Assembly: GCA_002395225.1 (NCBI GenBank)
Contig: DGWH01000063.1
Span: 538-6,914, forward strand
Origin: Christensenella sp. UBA4263
GTDB lineage: Bacteria; Bacillota; Clostridia; Christensenellales; Aristaeellaceae
Direction of reading: 5' to 3'
DNA: 6,377 nucleotides
In this document: in pieces, positions 1 through 5,298 of the stretch
Numbering within the stretch: position 1 is the stretch's first letter
How the letters are laid out: every line of letters begins with the position of its first letter
Program-made: the position numbers and the translations under genes
The notes under the pieces: generated by a model
Seen by the model: only the letters and a program-made list of their open reading frames with translations
Told to the model about the DNA's origin: nothing
Database searches by the model: none

Positions 1-248
1 GGGCAGTCAACGTGAGCATAGTGACGCTTCTCGGTCTCATACTCAACGTGAGCGGTATTGATCGTGATTCCACGTGCCTTCTCTTCAGGCGCCTTGTCGA
101 TTTCATCATAACGCATGGCCTGAGCTTCACCAAAGGTGGAGAGCACCATGGTGATGGCAGCAGTCAGCGTCGTCTTGCCGTGGTCAACGTGTCCAATTGT
201 TCCGATGTTCACGTGCGGCTTCGTACGTTCGAATTTTTGCTTCGCCAT
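1..248 (-). CDS. tuf: Translation elongation factor Tu, N-terminal part (runs off window)
   Basis: EF-Tu is the cytoplasmic GTPase that delivers aminoacyl-tRNA to the ribosomal A site. The 82 complete codons visible begin MAKQKFERTKPHVNIGTIGH and contain the P-loop GHVDHGKT (residues 19-26) and the switch I segment APEEKARGITINTAHVEY (about 50-67), then end in HVDC, just before the G3 motif DCPG is complete. The start is the ATG at 248-246, with a perfect AGGAGG ribosome binding site at 262-257, eight bases upstream. The remaining roughly 80% of the protein (rest of the G domain, domains 2 and 3) lies beyond position 1. The gene follows tRNA-Gly on the same strand after 68 bases with no obvious terminator, so the two are probably co-transcribed from the promoter at 419-447. 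A weak inverted repeat TTCGGC/GCCGAA (269-274 and 295-300) lies in the tRNA-tuf spacer. Identity is essentially certain. Confidence 0.97.
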   Translation of the reverse strand, partial: MAKQKFERTKPHVNIGTIGHVDHGKTTLTAAITMVLSTFGEAQAMRYDEIDKAPEEKARGITINTAHVEYETEKRHYAHVDC

Positions 249-316
249 TGGAAAAACCTCCTCGATATTTCGGCTGACAGTAGTTGTGCGGCCCGCCGAA
301 TTGTCGGTGGTCGCTA

Positions 317-390
317 TGGAGCAGGTGATGGGAATCGAACCCACGCGATCAGCTTGGGAAGCTGAAGTTCTGCCATTAAACTACACCTGC
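317..390 (-). tRNA. tRNA-Gly, anticodon CCC
   Basis: On the minus strand the sequence folds as a standard cloverleaf. The acceptor stem is GCAGGTG (390-384) paired with CACCTGC (327-321). The D arm contains AATGGCAG. The anticodon stem TCAGC/GCTGA encloses the loop TTCCCAA (360-354), and the T arm is GTGGG-TTCGATT-CCCAT. The discriminator base is T (320) and the CCA end is encoded (319-317). Counting the seven-base loop places C-C-C at positions 34-36 (358-356), so it reads GGG glycine codons. The body strongly resembles bacterial tRNA-Gly genes. The TTCCCAA loop separates it from the TCC isoacceptor, where the loop is normally CTTCCAA. It sits about 22 bases downstream of the predicted transcription start and 68 bases before tuf. 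Confidence 0.96.
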
Positions 391-418
391 AGACCTGTCA
401 GGCGTCAACGATAGGCAT

Positions 419-447
419 ATTCTAGCTGAAAGAGAAATGATTGTCAA
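419..447 (-). promoter_or_regulatory. Strong sigma-A promoter for tRNA-Gly and tuf
   Basis: Read on the minus strand there is a perfect -35 box TTGACA (447-442), a 17-base spacer and a -10 box TAGAAT (424-419, five of six consensus bases). The expected start of transcription is near 412, giving a leader of about 22 bases before the tRNA. This is close to the ideal for a vegetative promoter and fits genes needed at high level. It also means tuf need not depend on transcription from the upstream sigH operon. Confidence 0.85.
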
Positions 448-531
448 TACTCGACATTTTATTTTTCTTCAATAATCCAATGAATTTGCGGCAATTTCCG
501 GCATCCGGCCGGTTCCTGCCCCGCGGCAGCT

Positions 532-586
532 CCGGACAAAGGCCGCGTTTCCTCCGGTGAGGCCGGAGGAAACGCTTTGTGTCCGG
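532..586 (-). terminator. Long hairpin just after sigH; possible terminator or RNA-processing site
   Basis: Ten bases past the sigH stop lies a perfect 13-bp inverted repeat, GCGTTTCCTCCGG (545-557) and CCGGAGGAAACGC (563-575), with a 5-base loop. It is extended by an outer stem, CCGGACAAA (532-540) pairing with TTTGTGTCCGG (576-586), with a GGCC bulge on one side and two extra bases on the other. The position suggests transcript ending or 3'-end protection for the sigH operon. However, neither strand has a proper T-run after the stem (minus-strand tail: AGCTGCCGCGG), so a classical Rho-independent terminator is not clear. Processing by RNase III or a role as a stable 3' end are alternatives. 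The rest of 391-596 shows no gene, only the tRNA promoter and a small CTGCC/GGCAG repeat near 516-529. Confidence 0.5.
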
Positions 587-596
587 TCAGATCCGG

Positions 597-1376
597 TCAT
601 TTTTTAGGCGGCGGATCGTCTTTTTTCCGACCGGATGAATGTGCAGCGGCTCTGGCCTTTTTCCGCGCATGTTCCCGTGCGTTGGTCCGCACCGCCTCAC
701 GCCGCTTCTCCCGCATCTGGGCGCGCCGCTCATCCTCCCGGGCACTGGCCAGGATGATTCCCTCTGCCCGCAGGACCTCTGCCATTTTGAATTTCAGGCG
801 CCAGAGCGTATTGTCAATGCTTTTTGCCGTTCTCCCCAGTGCCCTGGCAATTTCCTGATAGCTTTTCCCTTCCAGGTAGAGACGGTACACCTCTTTTTCA
901 AGGGGCGAAAGCATGGGCTGCAGATGCTTTTCGATGCTGTCCATGTCCTCCCGGTCAATGAGCAGCTCCATGGGATCCGTGCTCCGGTTTTCAACCAGGG
1001 TATCCATCAGCGTGCGCCCCTCTTCCCCCTCATAAACCGGGGTGCTCAGGGAAACGTAACTGTTCAGCGGAATATGCTTCTGCCGGACCGTTGCCCGAAC
1101 CGCCGACATGACCTGGTTCTGAATTCGAAGGTCCGCGTAGGTGCGAAACGGGATGGACCGCGTCGGATCATATTCCCGGACCGCTTTGTACAGCCCGATC
1201 ATCCCCTCCTGGATCACATCATCCCGGTCCGCTCCCACCAGAAAATAGGGCCGGCATTTATGGGTGACCAGCTGCTTGTAGTGTACCAGCAGATAATCCA
1301 TTCCCTCCAGATCCCCGTTTTGTGCCAGTGCGACGATTTCCTCGTCGCTCTTTCCCTCATACCGGCTTTCCTCCAT
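597..1376 (-). CDS. sigH: RNA polymerase sigma factor SigH (Spo0H type) with basic C-terminal tail
   Basis: This 259-residue protein is a sigma-70 family factor that directs RNA polymerase to alternative promoters. In Bacillus, SigH serves early sporulation, competence and the transition to stationary phase. Region 2 is clear: FLVGADRDDVIQEGMIGLYK (about 45-64), then FRTYADLRIQNQVMSAVRAT and the SigH hallmark RQKHIPLNSYVSLS (98-111). Region 4 has LSPLEKEVYRLYLEGKSYQE (156-175) and the helix-turn-helix GRTAKSIDNTLWRLKFKM (181-198). The ATG start has a GAGGA ribosome site about eight bases upstream, inside the end of yacP, whose stop is 3 bases away, so translation is probably coupled. What is odd is the last ~50 residues (about 210-259): very rich in Arg, Lys and Ala, ending in DDPPPKK, and beyond the normal end of SigH (about 218 residues in B. 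subtilis as I recall it). Function is sure at family level; the regulon here is unknown. Confidence 0.93.
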   Translation of the reverse strand: MEESRYEGKSDEEIVALAQNGDLEGMDYLLVHYKQLVTHKCRPYFLVGADRDDVIQEGMIGLYKAVREYDPTRSIPFRTYADLRIQNQVMSAVRATVRQKHIPLNSYVSLSTPVYEGEEGRTLMDTLVENRSTDPMELLIDREDMDSIEKHLQPMLSPLEKEVYRLYLEGKSYQEIARALGRTAKSIDNTLWRLKFKMAEVLRAEGIILASAREDERRAQMREKRREAVRTNAREHARKKARAAAHSSGRKKDDPPPKK

Positions 1377-1379
1377 GCC

Positions 1380-1892
1380 CTATTCCTCAGCCTCTCCCTT
1401 TCGCATCCGATCAAATATTTCCCGCTGCTGCGGTGTGAGCCGCGTCAGCAGATCGCCCCGGGAAGGCGGCGCGGCAACGGTCCGCTTTCCCTGCGTGCGG
1501 ACCTGGGAGAGCTCCATCAGAAACTCCCTTGAGGAAATCCGCACCGCCCCGCGTCCCATGGTCACCGTCTGCTCCACCGCATCACTGGTCGCCACCCGGA
1601 CTTTCCGCCATTTGGGCGCCGCCTCACAGGATGCCTCAATATAGTTGTCCGCGCTTTCGCCATGGCGGGTGAATACCACCTGAATGCCGTACTGCTCAAT
1701 CCGGGTGCTCATGGGCCGGTCCGTATAGTGGCCATCGAAGACCACAATGACCTCCTCCCCGGAATAGCCGGCATAGTCGGCAATCATGTGAATCAGCCGG
1801 TCCCTGGATTCCTCAATGGTCAGATGTTCCCGCTGCGGAACGGTCCACGCCCCGATCACGTTGTACCCATCCACCAGCAGAAGCGGTTTCAC
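1380..1892 (-). CDS. rae1: NYN/PIN-like ribosome-associated endoribonuclease YacP (Rae1)
   Basis: The 170-residue product matches the YacP/Rae1 family in length and motifs. In B. subtilis, Rae1 enters the ribosomal A site and cuts mRNA in a translation-dependent way. Visible landmarks are LLLVDGYNVIGAW (4-16, with acidic D8), VIVVFDGH (48-55, D53), TRHGESADNYIE (75-86, with the family's acidic D82) and VRVATSDAVEQ (98-108, D104). These acidic residues form the PIN-type metal site. The C-terminal ~40 residues are basic and include LTPQQREIFDRMRKGE. The start is a GTG (1892-1890) that overlaps the rlmB stop in the four-base arrangement GTGA, with a GAGGTG ribosome site at 1902-1897, which points to translational coupling. 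It sits between rlmB and sigH, the usual place for this gene in Bacillota. All expected catalytic residues are present. Confidence 0.92.
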   Translation of the reverse strand: MKPLLLVDGYNVIGAWTVPQREHLTIEESRDRLIHMIADYAGYSGEEVIVVFDGHYTDRPMSTRIEQYGIQVVFTRHGESADNYIEASCEAAPKWRKVRVATSDAVEQTVTMGRGAVRISSREFLMELSQVRTQGKRTVAAPPSRGDLLTRLTPQQREIFDRMRKGEAEE

Positions 1893-3001
1893 TTGGCACC
1901 TCGTTTTTCGGCAATGGCGAAGAGGATGATTCCGGCCGCGACCGAGGCATTGAGGGAATCGATCTTCCCGTAAAGCGGGATGGTGACCATGTCATCGCAG
2001 TGCTCGCTCACCAGTTTGGAAATGCCCTCGCCCTCTGAGCCGATGACCAGCACAACCGGACCGGAATAATCCGCACTCCGGTAGTTTTTCCCGTTCATGG
2101 CCGTTCCGAAAACCCAGCACCCGTCTTTTTTGAGGCTCTCCAGCGTTCTTGAGAGATTGGTCTCACGGACCACCGGAATATGTTCCACCGCACCGGCACT
2201 CGCCTTCACGGCACTGGGGGTCAGTCCCACCGCCCTGCGGGAGGGGATGATGACGCCGTGTGCCCCGGCACATTCGGCGCTGCGGATGATGGCGCCCAGA
2301 TTATGCGGATCGGTAATCCCGTCCAGCACGACGATGAACGGCTCCTCTCCCCGCTCTGCCGCCAGGGCAAAAATATCCTCAATGGCATGGTACTGATATG
2401 CCGACACCACGGCAATCATTCCCTGATGGTTCGGCGCCATGGCATCCAGCCGTGCCCGGTCCACTTCCTGGACCACCACGTGCTGTTCCCGGGCCATCGC
2501 CACGATCTCCCGGGCGGAACCCATCAGTTCCCCTTTGGCCACCAGCAGCTTTTCCATATCCCGTCCGGCCTTGAGCGCCTCCCGGATCGGGTTGCGCCCG
2601 ACCAGCAGATTCTCTGCCTCCGCCTCGCGCGGCTGCACCGGCTCACGCGGTCCCCGCTCAGGCATATGCCGCTCATCCCGTCCGTACGCGTCCTGCTGAC
2701 GCGGCCTGAATTCCTTCCCGGACATGCCGCTGTTCTTTCCTTTAAAAGCCTCACGCCTCGGCATCCCGCGGTCACCGCCGTCGCGTCCCTCCGGTCCGAA
2801 CGGCCTCTTTCCCCGGTTCTCCGTCTCGCGTTTCTGCCAGGGTTTTTCTGTTTCATCCCCTGCCGGGTGCCATGTCCCCCTCACCGTTTTTTTGGCCCCC
2901 ATCTTTTCCAGATCCCGTTTCGGCCGATGCGTTTTCTCATCATCCCGCCAGTCATTTCTGGGATCTCTCTTTTTGCTGGTCAGCTTGTCATAAAATGCCA
3001 C
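1889..3001 (-). CDS. rlmB: 23S rRNA (guanosine-2'-O)-methyltransferase RlmB/TrmH family, with long charged N-terminal extension
   Basis: This is a SPOUT-fold enzyme that transfers a methyl group from S-adenosylmethionine to a ribose 2'-OH; E. coli RlmB modifies G2251 of 23S rRNA. Numbering from the GTG at 3001 gives 370 residues. The L30e-like RNA-binding domain starts at NLLVGRNPIREAL (about 131). The catalytic domain has motif 1 DGITDPHNLGAIIRS (227-241, catalytic-type Arg240), motif 2 VIGSEGEGIS (319-328) and motif 3 IPLYGKIDSLNASVA (341-355), which form the trefoil knot. The first ~130 residues are unlike the core: highly charged, rich in Arg, Lys, Glu, Gly and Pro, probably disordered. 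Typical enzymes are about 245-250 residues. The frame also allows a TTG start at 3019 (376 residues). I prefer GTG 3001 because GAAGGGA lies nine bases upstream of it, while the TTG has no spaced ribosome site. The stop overlaps the yacP start. Substrate position is inferred from family. Confidence 0.9.
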   Translation of the reverse strand: MAFYDKLTSKKRDPRNDWRDDEKTHRPKRDLEKMGAKKTVRGTWHPAGDETEKPWQKRETENRGKRPFGPEGRDGGDRGMPRREAFKGKNSGMSGKEFRPRQQDAYGRDERHMPERGPREPVQPREAEAENLLVGRNPIREALKAGRDMEKLLVAKGELMGSAREIVAMAREQHVVVQEVDRARLDAMAPNHQGMIAVVSAYQYHAIEDIFALAAERGEEPFIVVLDGITDPHNLGAIIRSAECAGAHGVIIPSRRAVGLTPSAVKASAGAVEHIPVVRETNLSRTLESLKKDGCWVFGTAMNGKNYRSADYSGPVVLVIGSEGEGISKLVSEHCDDMVTIPLYGKIDSLNASVAAGIILFAIAEKRGAK

Positions 3002-3040
3002 GTTCTCACGTCCCTTCAATCCCGTTCATTTTTACACTTT

Positions 3041-3056
3041 CCGGTACTTGTACCGG
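3041..3056. repeat. 16-bp near-perfect palindrome between thyX and rlmB
   Basis: CCGGTAC-TT-GTACCGG is a 7-bp inverted repeat around two central bases, in the 67-base gap between the thyX stop and the preferred rlmB start. As RNA it would form a 6-bp stem with a CAAG tetraloop. No T-run follows it on the minus strand, so it is not a convincing terminator. It could be a protein-binding site, or a small hairpin separating the two cistrons. Confidence 0.4.
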
Positions 3057-3068
3057 TTCATCCCCAGA

Positions 3069-3800
3069 TCACTTTTCCCCGATCTTCGCCACTCTGGCCC
3101 GCATCTTTTCCGCCTGACCGCAGCTGTTTTTCCCCTCCGGGCACGGTCCGTTCAGGCAGGCAGGTCCTGCCTTGGAAAACAGCACCGGCGCCGCCCTGCG
3201 GCAGCACTCAAGCATCTGCCAGGCCATCTCCCGGATTTCCCACTGTGCCCGGCCGCAGCACCGGAGCGAAAAGAAATGCGACAGCTCGCGCGCGTTCATG
3301 GTCACCACCAGGCGGGTAGCCGCTGCATTGGGCAGCACAAAGCGCGCATCCTCATTGGAGGACTGTCCCTTCCCGCCAAGCGCGCTCTGCCATTCGCAGT
3401 ACCAGGTATGCATCTGCTCCATCTGCGCCTCATAGCGCCGGCAGGCCTCCTCGCCCAGTGCCATGATGCTGGGCGGAATGACATAATCAAAGGTCTTCTC
3501 CATGGAAACATACCGCTGGCTCTGCACAGAGAAAGAGGCGATTCTGTGCCGGGTCAGCTGGGCCAGCAGTGCCCGGCTGACGCCCTCGATCAGAAACGAA
3601 AAACTGGCATGCTCGGCCACCGAAAGATGGCCTCTGCCCATGACCCCCTCCAGAAAAGTCCCCTGGTCCTCCTTGTCAACCCGTTCCAGGAGCGTTTCAA
3701 TGTCCTGGCCGGAATAGCACATTCTGGCCGCCAGCGCAGTCAGTTTATCCGGATCCGGTGTCATGGCAAGAAGTTTCACTTTTAACTGTGCTGTCCCCAT
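3069..3800 (-). CDS. thyX: Flavin-dependent thymidylate synthase ThyX
   Basis: ThyX makes dTMP from dUMP using FAD, NAD(P)H and methylene-tetrahydrofolate, replacing the unrelated ThyA. The 243-residue length is normal for the family. The signature RHR-X7-S is present as RHRIASFSVQSQRY (84-97), preceded by the conserved HLSVAEHASFSF (58-69) with its histidines. Further on, DARFVLPNAA, VVTMNARELSHFF and LRCCGRAQWEIREMA are characteristic of ThyX from anaerobic Bacillota. The C-terminus has a cysteine cluster (ACLNGPCPEGKNSCG), a feature I recall in clostridial homologues; its role is unknown to me. The ATG start at 3800 has GGAGG only four bases upstream, slightly close but acceptable. The start lies inside the end of mrnC (19-base overlap), suggesting coupled translation. 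In this operon it supplies DNA precursor synthesis beside RNA and ribosome maturation genes. Confidence 0.96.
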   Translation of the reverse strand: MGTAQLKVKLLAMTPDPDKLTALAARMCYSGQDIETLLERVDKEDQGTFLEGVMGRGHLSVAEHASFSFLIEGVSRALLAQLTRHRIASFSVQSQRYVSMEKTFDYVIPPSIMALGEEACRRYEAQMEQMHTWYCEWQSALGGKGQSSNEDARFVLPNAAATRLVVTMNARELSHFFSLRCCGRAQWEIREMAWQMLECCRRAAPVLFSKAGPACLNGPCPEGKNSCGQAEKMRARVAKIGEK

Positions 3801-4222
3801 ATTTCCTCCGTATCAGCGATTGCTTTTTCCATCAGATAGTGAAGGCGTTCCGTCTGTTTCCGGATATACAGCATGCCCCACAGTGCCTCAAGGCCGGTCG
3901 CCGATCCATAGTCCGCGGCTGTCGAGTGCTTGGGCGGTGCATGTTTTGCCTGTGCATTCCGTCCTTTCCGGACAATATCCATTTCCTCCTCCGTCAGCTC
4001 ATCCGCGATCGCCTCAAGCATGGCCCGCTGAGCCCCGGCGCTCACCATTCGTGTGGCCATCCGGTGCATTGCCCCCACCTGTCTGCCGGAGGTCAGAAGA
4101 AACGACCGGACATACAGATCGTGCAGCGTATCGCCCAGATACGCCAGCTGCAGGGCATTGAATGACCGGACATCGCCGAATGAAAAGCCCGGATTAAAAC
4201 TTTCCTGCGGAAGATGATTCAC
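3782..4222 (-). CDS. mrnC: Mini-ribonuclease III (MrnC)
   Basis: Mini-III is a small double-strand-specific endoribonuclease consisting of an RNase III catalytic domain without a separate dsRNA-binding domain. In B. subtilis it trims 23S rRNA precursors. This 146-residue product has the family length. The first catalytic segment is LQLAYLGDTLHDLYVR (24-39) with D31, and the second is RNAQAKHAPPKHSTAADY (88-105) followed by SATGLEALWGMLYI with E112; D31 and E112 are the expected metal-binding pair. Residue 35 is Asp, where many relatives have Glu (YELY), a conservative change. The start is GTG (4222-4220) with GGGGAGGG at 4239-4232, nine bases upstream. It is first in the operon, downstream of the promoter at 4268-4295, and overlaps thyX. 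In many Bacillota cysS is directly upstream; here it is not. Confidence 0.94.
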   Translation of the reverse strand: MNHLPQESFNPGFSFGDVRSFNALQLAYLGDTLHDLYVRSFLLTSGRQVGAMHRMATRMVSAGAQRAMLEAIADELTEEEMDIVRKGRNAQAKHAPPKHSTAADYGSATGLEALWGMLYIRKQTERLHYLMEKAIADTEEIWGQHS

Positions 4223-4267
4223 CCTCGGAAGCCCTCCCCTTATTCGAATTCATAAAAATCCATGCTT

Positions 4268-4295
4268 AGTATACCATCAAAATCGGCGTTGTAAA
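4268..4295 (-). promoter_or_regulatory. Sigma-A promoter for the mrnC-thyX-rlmB-rae1-sigH operon
   Basis: On the minus strand there is a -35 box TTTACA (4295-4290, five of six consensus bases), a 16-base spacer and an extended -10 box TGGTATACT (4276-4268). Transcription should begin near 4261-4263, leaving a leader of roughly 40 bases before the mrnC GTG. No other promoter this good is seen up to the tRNA, so it probably serves all five genes. Confidence 0.75.
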
Positions 4296-4341
4296 AGCGG
4301 CTATTTTCACAAGATTTTCATCCGCTGTCTCACCGCCATGC

Positions 4342-4372
4342 AAAACCGGCTGCCGTTTACCGCAGCCGGTTC
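4342..4372 (-). terminator. Hairpin terminator downstream of the UlaG-like hydrolase
   Basis: A perfect 10-bp inverted repeat, AACCGGCTGC (4344-4353) and GCAGCCGGTT (4362-4371), encloses an 8-base loop. It begins four bases after the hydrolase stop codon. On the minus strand the stem runs into TTTTGC (4345-4340), a short T tract, so termination is plausible but may be partial. The plus-strand tail (4373-4393) is actually more T-rich. The remaining bases up to 4267 hold only the mrnC promoter. Confidence 0.7.
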
Positions 4373-4375
4373 TGT

Positions 4376-5188
4376 TTATTTCTCTTTTTCCACGCGAATC
4401 GGTTCCCCGTGTCGGGGCTTCACGCAACCAATCTGTCCCGGGTATTTGGCATCCAGATAATCCGCAAACGCCTCCGGATCCCCCGGATTGTCCCGGAACA
4501 TATCCCAGTGTCCCGGAATGACTATCCGCGGCTGCAGTTCCCCGGCCAGATCCGCCGCCTCCTGATAGGTCATGTTCCCGATGCAGTTCCGGCGGTACCG
4601 TTCCCCGTCCCGCCCATTGATCGGCAACAGTGCCGCATCCACCGGGCCAAACGCTTTCAGCTCCGGCAGCATTCCCTCATACCGGAGCGTATCCCCCGCA
4701 TGATAGATCCGCACGCCGTTTCCTTCGATTATATACTGCAGACAGGGAACCAGCCCCGTTTCGGGGTTCCGGTCAATGAACTCATGAGCCGCTGCAATGG
4801 CATGGATGGTCACATTCCCGACCGTGCAGCTTTCCCCGTCATTGAGTCCCCGCACATTGTCCGCTGTCACCCCGTCCTCAAGCACTTCCCGCTCATGGAC
4901 TCTCGGATAGATAAACCGTGCGCCCGGACATTGCGCAGCCCAAAGACGCCAGGACGCATGATCCATGTGATCCAGATGGTTGTGTGTCCCCAGAAATGCA
5001 TCAATGCCCGTCATCTCCTCCGCGGGCACCAGCGGCCTGACCTGCCGTCTGTGGTCCGGTGAGGCATAATAGTCGATACACAGAACCGTGTCCCCCATCT
5101 TCATCAGGAAACCCATCTGTCCCATCCACCACAGGGTTGCACCGCTTTCCGCCGGCCGGTCCATGACGCTTTTTAAAAACACATTCAT
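4376..5188 (-). CDS. UlaG-like metallo-beta-lactamase-fold hydrolase
   Basis: The 270-residue protein is a metal-dependent hydrolase of the MBL fold, closest in style to the UlaG/COG2220 group (UlaG opens L-ascorbate-6-phosphate lactone). The N-terminus LWWMGQMGFLMKM (19-31) and CIDYY (37-41) match the group's first strands. The metal motif HxHxDH is THNHLDHMD (68-76: H69, H71, D73, H74). Further ligands are H135 in AAAHEF, D166 in YHAGDT (162-167) and H227 in IPGHWDMF (224-231). LLPINGRDGERYRRN (187-201) is the usual loop before NMTYQEAADLA. All expected ligands are present, so it should be active. There is no signal peptide or membrane segment. The ATG has GGAGG five bases upstream and its own promoter at 5270-5298. 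It is divergent from the GH10 gene. UlaG itself is longer, about 350 residues as I recall, so the substrate cannot be assigned; a sugar-phosphate lactone is only a guess. Confidence 0.88.
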   Translation of the reverse strand: MNVFLKSVMDRPAESGATLWWMGQMGFLMKMGDTVLCIDYYASPDHRRQVRPLVPAEEMTGIDAFLGTHNHLDHMDHASWRLWAAQCPGARFIYPRVHEREVLEDGVTADNVRGLNDGESCTVGNVTIHAIAAAHEFIDRNPETGLVPCLQYIIEGNGVRIYHAGDTLRYEGMLPELKAFGPVDAALLPINGRDGERYRRNCIGNMTYQEAADLAGELQPRIVIPGHWDMFRDNPGDPEAFADYLDAKYPGQIGCVKPRHGEPIRVEKEK

Positions 5189-5202
5189 CTTTTCCTCCGT
5201 TC

Positions 5203-5225
5203 TGCCGGCCTGACCGGCATTTTTT
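5203..5225 (+). terminator. GC-rich hairpin plus T6, in the leader of the hydrolase gene
   Basis: TGCCGG (5203-5208) and CCGGCA (5214-5219) form a 6-bp stem with loop CCTGA, followed directly by TTTTTT (5220-5225) on the plus strand. Read on the plus strand this has the form of a small intrinsic terminator, although no plus-strand gene ends here; it could stop antisense transcription leaving the hydrolase gene. On the minus strand the same stem lies four bases upstream of the GGAGG ribosome site of the hydrolase, where it could influence translation. Confidence 0.4.
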
Positions 5226-5238
5226 CCTCTTTCAGGGC

Positions 5239-5267
5239 TTGACTTGTCCGCCTGAATGTCTCAAAAT
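5239..5267 (+). promoter_or_regulatory. Candidate promoter for the GH10 gene
   Basis: On the plus strand TTGACT (5239-5244, five of six consensus bases), a 17-base spacer and CAAAAT (5262-5267, four of six) form a fair sigma-A promoter. It would leave a leader of about 145 bases before the GH10 start. Its -10 box is 2 bp from that of the opposing promoter at 5270-5298. The weaker -10 box makes this call tentative. Confidence 0.4.
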
Positions 5268-5269
5268 GA

Positions 5270-5298
5270 ATTATAAGAAGACAGGTCCGCCACGTCAA
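5270..5298 (-). promoter_or_regulatory. Sigma-A promoter for the UlaG-like hydrolase
   Basis: On the minus strand TTGACG (5298-5293), a 17-base spacer and a perfect TATAAT (5275-5270) form a near-consensus promoter. Transcription should start near 5263, giving a leader of about 75 bases. CAGGTC (5282-5287) and GACCTG (5307-5312) form an inverted repeat that brackets the -35 box and could be an operator. Confidence 0.8.

Noticed and set aside
12..414. Plus-strand open frames across tuf and tRNA-Gly
   Set aside because: They run antisense to EF-Tu and through the tRNA, which are both certain.
639..1532. Plus-strand open frame of 297 codons opposite sigH
   Set aside because: sigH is unmistakable on the other strand and the plus-strand product has no family features.
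3041..3056. thyX-rlmB palindrome as an intrinsic terminator
   Set aside because: The RNA loop must be at least three or four bases and no T-run follows on the minus strand, so it was listed only as a repeat.
2180..3319. Long plus-strand open frame of 379 codons
   Set aside because: It is opposite rlmB and the end of thyX, both identified by conserved motifs; the translation is a Pro/His/Arg-rich shadow typical of GC-rich antisense frames.
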